64,000 bases of DNA from Candidatus Dechloromonas phosphorivorans. GTDB lineage: Bacteria; Pseudomonadota; Gammaproteobacteria; Burkholderiales; Rhodocyclaceae. A model generated the notes under the pieces. The model saw only the letters and a list, made by a program, of their open reading frames with translations. It made no database searches and had not been told where the DNA came from. The stretch spans positions 1-64,000 of the forward strand of contig JADKBR010000023.1 of assembly GCA_016714975.1 (NCBI GenBank), given 5' to 3'. Of this stretch, positions 63,014 to 64,000 are shown piece by piece. The stretch's first letter is position 1. Every line of letters starts with the position of its first letter. The position numbers were made by a program, and so were the translations under genes.

Positions 63014-64000
63014 GTTCCGAAATCCGGGCCCGCTTCCGGGTTGACCACAGGAGTTTCAGCCTGGATGTCGACCTGACCCTGCCCGGGCACGGCGTCACGG
63101 CACTGTTCGGCCCGTCCGGTTCCGGCAAGACGACCTGCCTGCGCGCCATGGCGGGTCTCGAACACGCCGCGGACGGGTTGTTCGCCATCGGCGACACTAT
63201 TTGGCAGGACGACAGCAAGGGTGTGTTCCTGCCAACCCACCGTCGGGCGCTCGGCATGGTCTTTCAGGAGGCCAGCCTGTTCCCGCACCTGCCGGTACGC
63301 GGCAACATGGAATTTGGCCAAAAGCGGGCGTCGACCGGAGGCACCAGGTTTTCCTTGCCGGAAATCGCCGAGATGCTCGGCATAGCCCACCTGCTCGAAC
63401 GGATGCCGGCGCGGCTTTCCGGCGGCGAGCGCCAGCGCGTCGCCATCGCCCGCGCCCTGCTCGCTGCGCCGCAGATCCTGCTGATGGACGAACCGCTCGC
63501 CGGACTCGACCACAAGCGCAAACTGGAAATCCTTCCCTATCTGGAGCGCCTGCATCGCGAGTTGTCGATCCCGGTCATCTACGTCAGCCACGCAGCCGAC
63601 GAAGTCGCACGCCTCGCCGACCACCTCGTGCTGCTCGATCGTGGCCGCCCCATCGCCAGCGGTCCACTCAACGCGGTCCTCGGCCGCATCCACCTGCCTG
63701 CCGCCTTCGCCGACGATGCCGGCGTCGTCATCGAATCCGTCGTCGCCGAACACGAGGCCGACGACCTGACCCGCCTCGAATTCCCCGGTGGCCATATCCA
63801 TGTCTCGCGCTGCCGCGAGCCAGTTGGCACCGCGCTCCGTTGCCGCATCCTCGCGCGCGACGTCAGCCTGGCGCTGGTCCCGCAAACGCAATCCAGCATC
63901 CTCAACTGCATCGATGCCGTCGTCGTTGACCTCGCGGCCACCGACACGCCGGGCCACGTCCTGGTTCGTCTTGACATCGGCGATCACCCGCTGCTCGCCC
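63010..64000 (+). CDS. modC: Molybdate ABC transporter ATP-binding protein, runs off the end
   Basis: 330 codons are in the window without a stop; the family is about 350-360 residues, so only the tail is missing. Walker A GPSGSGKTTCLRAMAGLE, Q-loop MVFQEASLFPHL, signature LSGGERQRVAIARALL, Walker B ILLMDEPLAGLD and switch His in YVSHAADEVARLADH are all intact. The C-terminal ~80 residues (SVVAEHEADDLTRLEFPGG to VSLALVPQTQSSILNCIDAV) form the Mop/TOBE domain that senses molybdate. The ATG overlaps the modB stop. Confidence 0.95.
   Translation, partial: MSSEIRARFRVDHRSFSLDVDLTLPGHGVTALFGPSGSGKTTCLRAMAGLEHAADGLFAIGDTIWQDDSKGVFLPTHRRALGMVFQEASLFPHLPVRGNMEFGQKRASTGGTRFSLPEIAEMLGIAHLLERMPARLSGGERQRVAIARALLAAPQILLMDEPLAGLDHKRKLEILPYLERLHRELSIPVIYVSHAADEVARLADHLVLLDRGRPIASGPLNAVLGRIHLPAAFADDAGVVIESVVAEHEADDLTRLEFPGGHIHVSRCREPVGTALRCRILARDVSLALVPQTQSSILNCIDAVVVDLAATDTPGHVLVRLDIGDHPLLA

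Overview
The window is a GC-rich, densely coded betaproteobacterial chromosome segment. Its gene content (electron-transfer flavoprotein dehydrogenase, bacteriohemerythrin, PEP synthase with its regulatory kinase, SLC13 and ModABC transporters) fits the Rhodocyclales (Dechloromonas, Propionivibrio or Accumulibacter-like). This placement is inferred from gene content, not from a phylogeny. A 28-bp Xer recombination site with the 11-6-11 layout of dif lies at 14589-14616, so the segment may span the replication terminus.

Layout. 1-12.4 kb: a broken methylmalonyl-CoA decarboxylase, purL, a small ORF coupled to a bacteriohemerythrin, a MocR-type regulator behind an array of ACTGTA half-sites, a PpiD-like foldase, fabI and ETF-ubiquinone oxidoreductase. 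Many genes here carry single-base frameshifts, including at least seven in purL, which is normally essential in a prototroph. They look more like sequence or assembly errors than decay. 12.4-15.6 kb: thioesterase, dGTPase, dif, a DUF1178 protein and a Leu-Gly-Cys-Gly tRNA cluster with hairpin terminators. 15.7-31.2 kb: a lactate-to-gluconeogenesis block. ppsA and its FadR-type regulator diverge from lutA-lutC-lutB, pyruvate carboxylase, a D-lactate dehydrogenase-like flavoprotein, lactate permease and the PEP synthase regulator. Lactate is imported, oxidised to pyruvate, and converted to PEP or oxaloacetate. Two TGGT-N3-ACCA operators sit in the divergent intergenic region. 31.2-39.8 kb: housekeeping and accessory genes (Cache protein, HD/HD-GYP, DnaQ/GIY-YIG fusion, patatin, CreA, cupin, UPF0149, MsrB, radical SAM, thioesterase).

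40-50.5 kb: an apparent acquired island, all on the minus strand. It is bounded by a C-terminal fragment of a Tn3-family transposase on one side and a DUF2252 gene cut off at its 3' end on the other. It encodes a tripartite RND efflux pump (adaptor, permease, outer-membrane factor) with a complete Mrp-type cation/proton antiporter module (E-F-G-A'B-C-D) placed between permease and outer-membrane factor. The gene order and the A'B fusion resemble the antiporter half of membrane-bound hydrogenases and lack the large N-terminal MrpA domain. This is the most unusual system in the window.

51.7-61.5 kb: envelope and stress-type genes (periplasmic binding protein, glycine-zipper proteins, META-domain protein, CREST-like membrane protein, LapA- and SHOCT-like proteins), an intact DUF2252 gene paralogous to the broken one, an amidohydrolase pseudogene interrupted by a ~93-bp element with terminal inverted repeats, and an SLC13 permease. 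61.5-64 kb: modA-modB-modC for molybdate import, with modC running off the end.

All functional calls rest on reading the translated sequence and recalling family motifs; no database search was possible.
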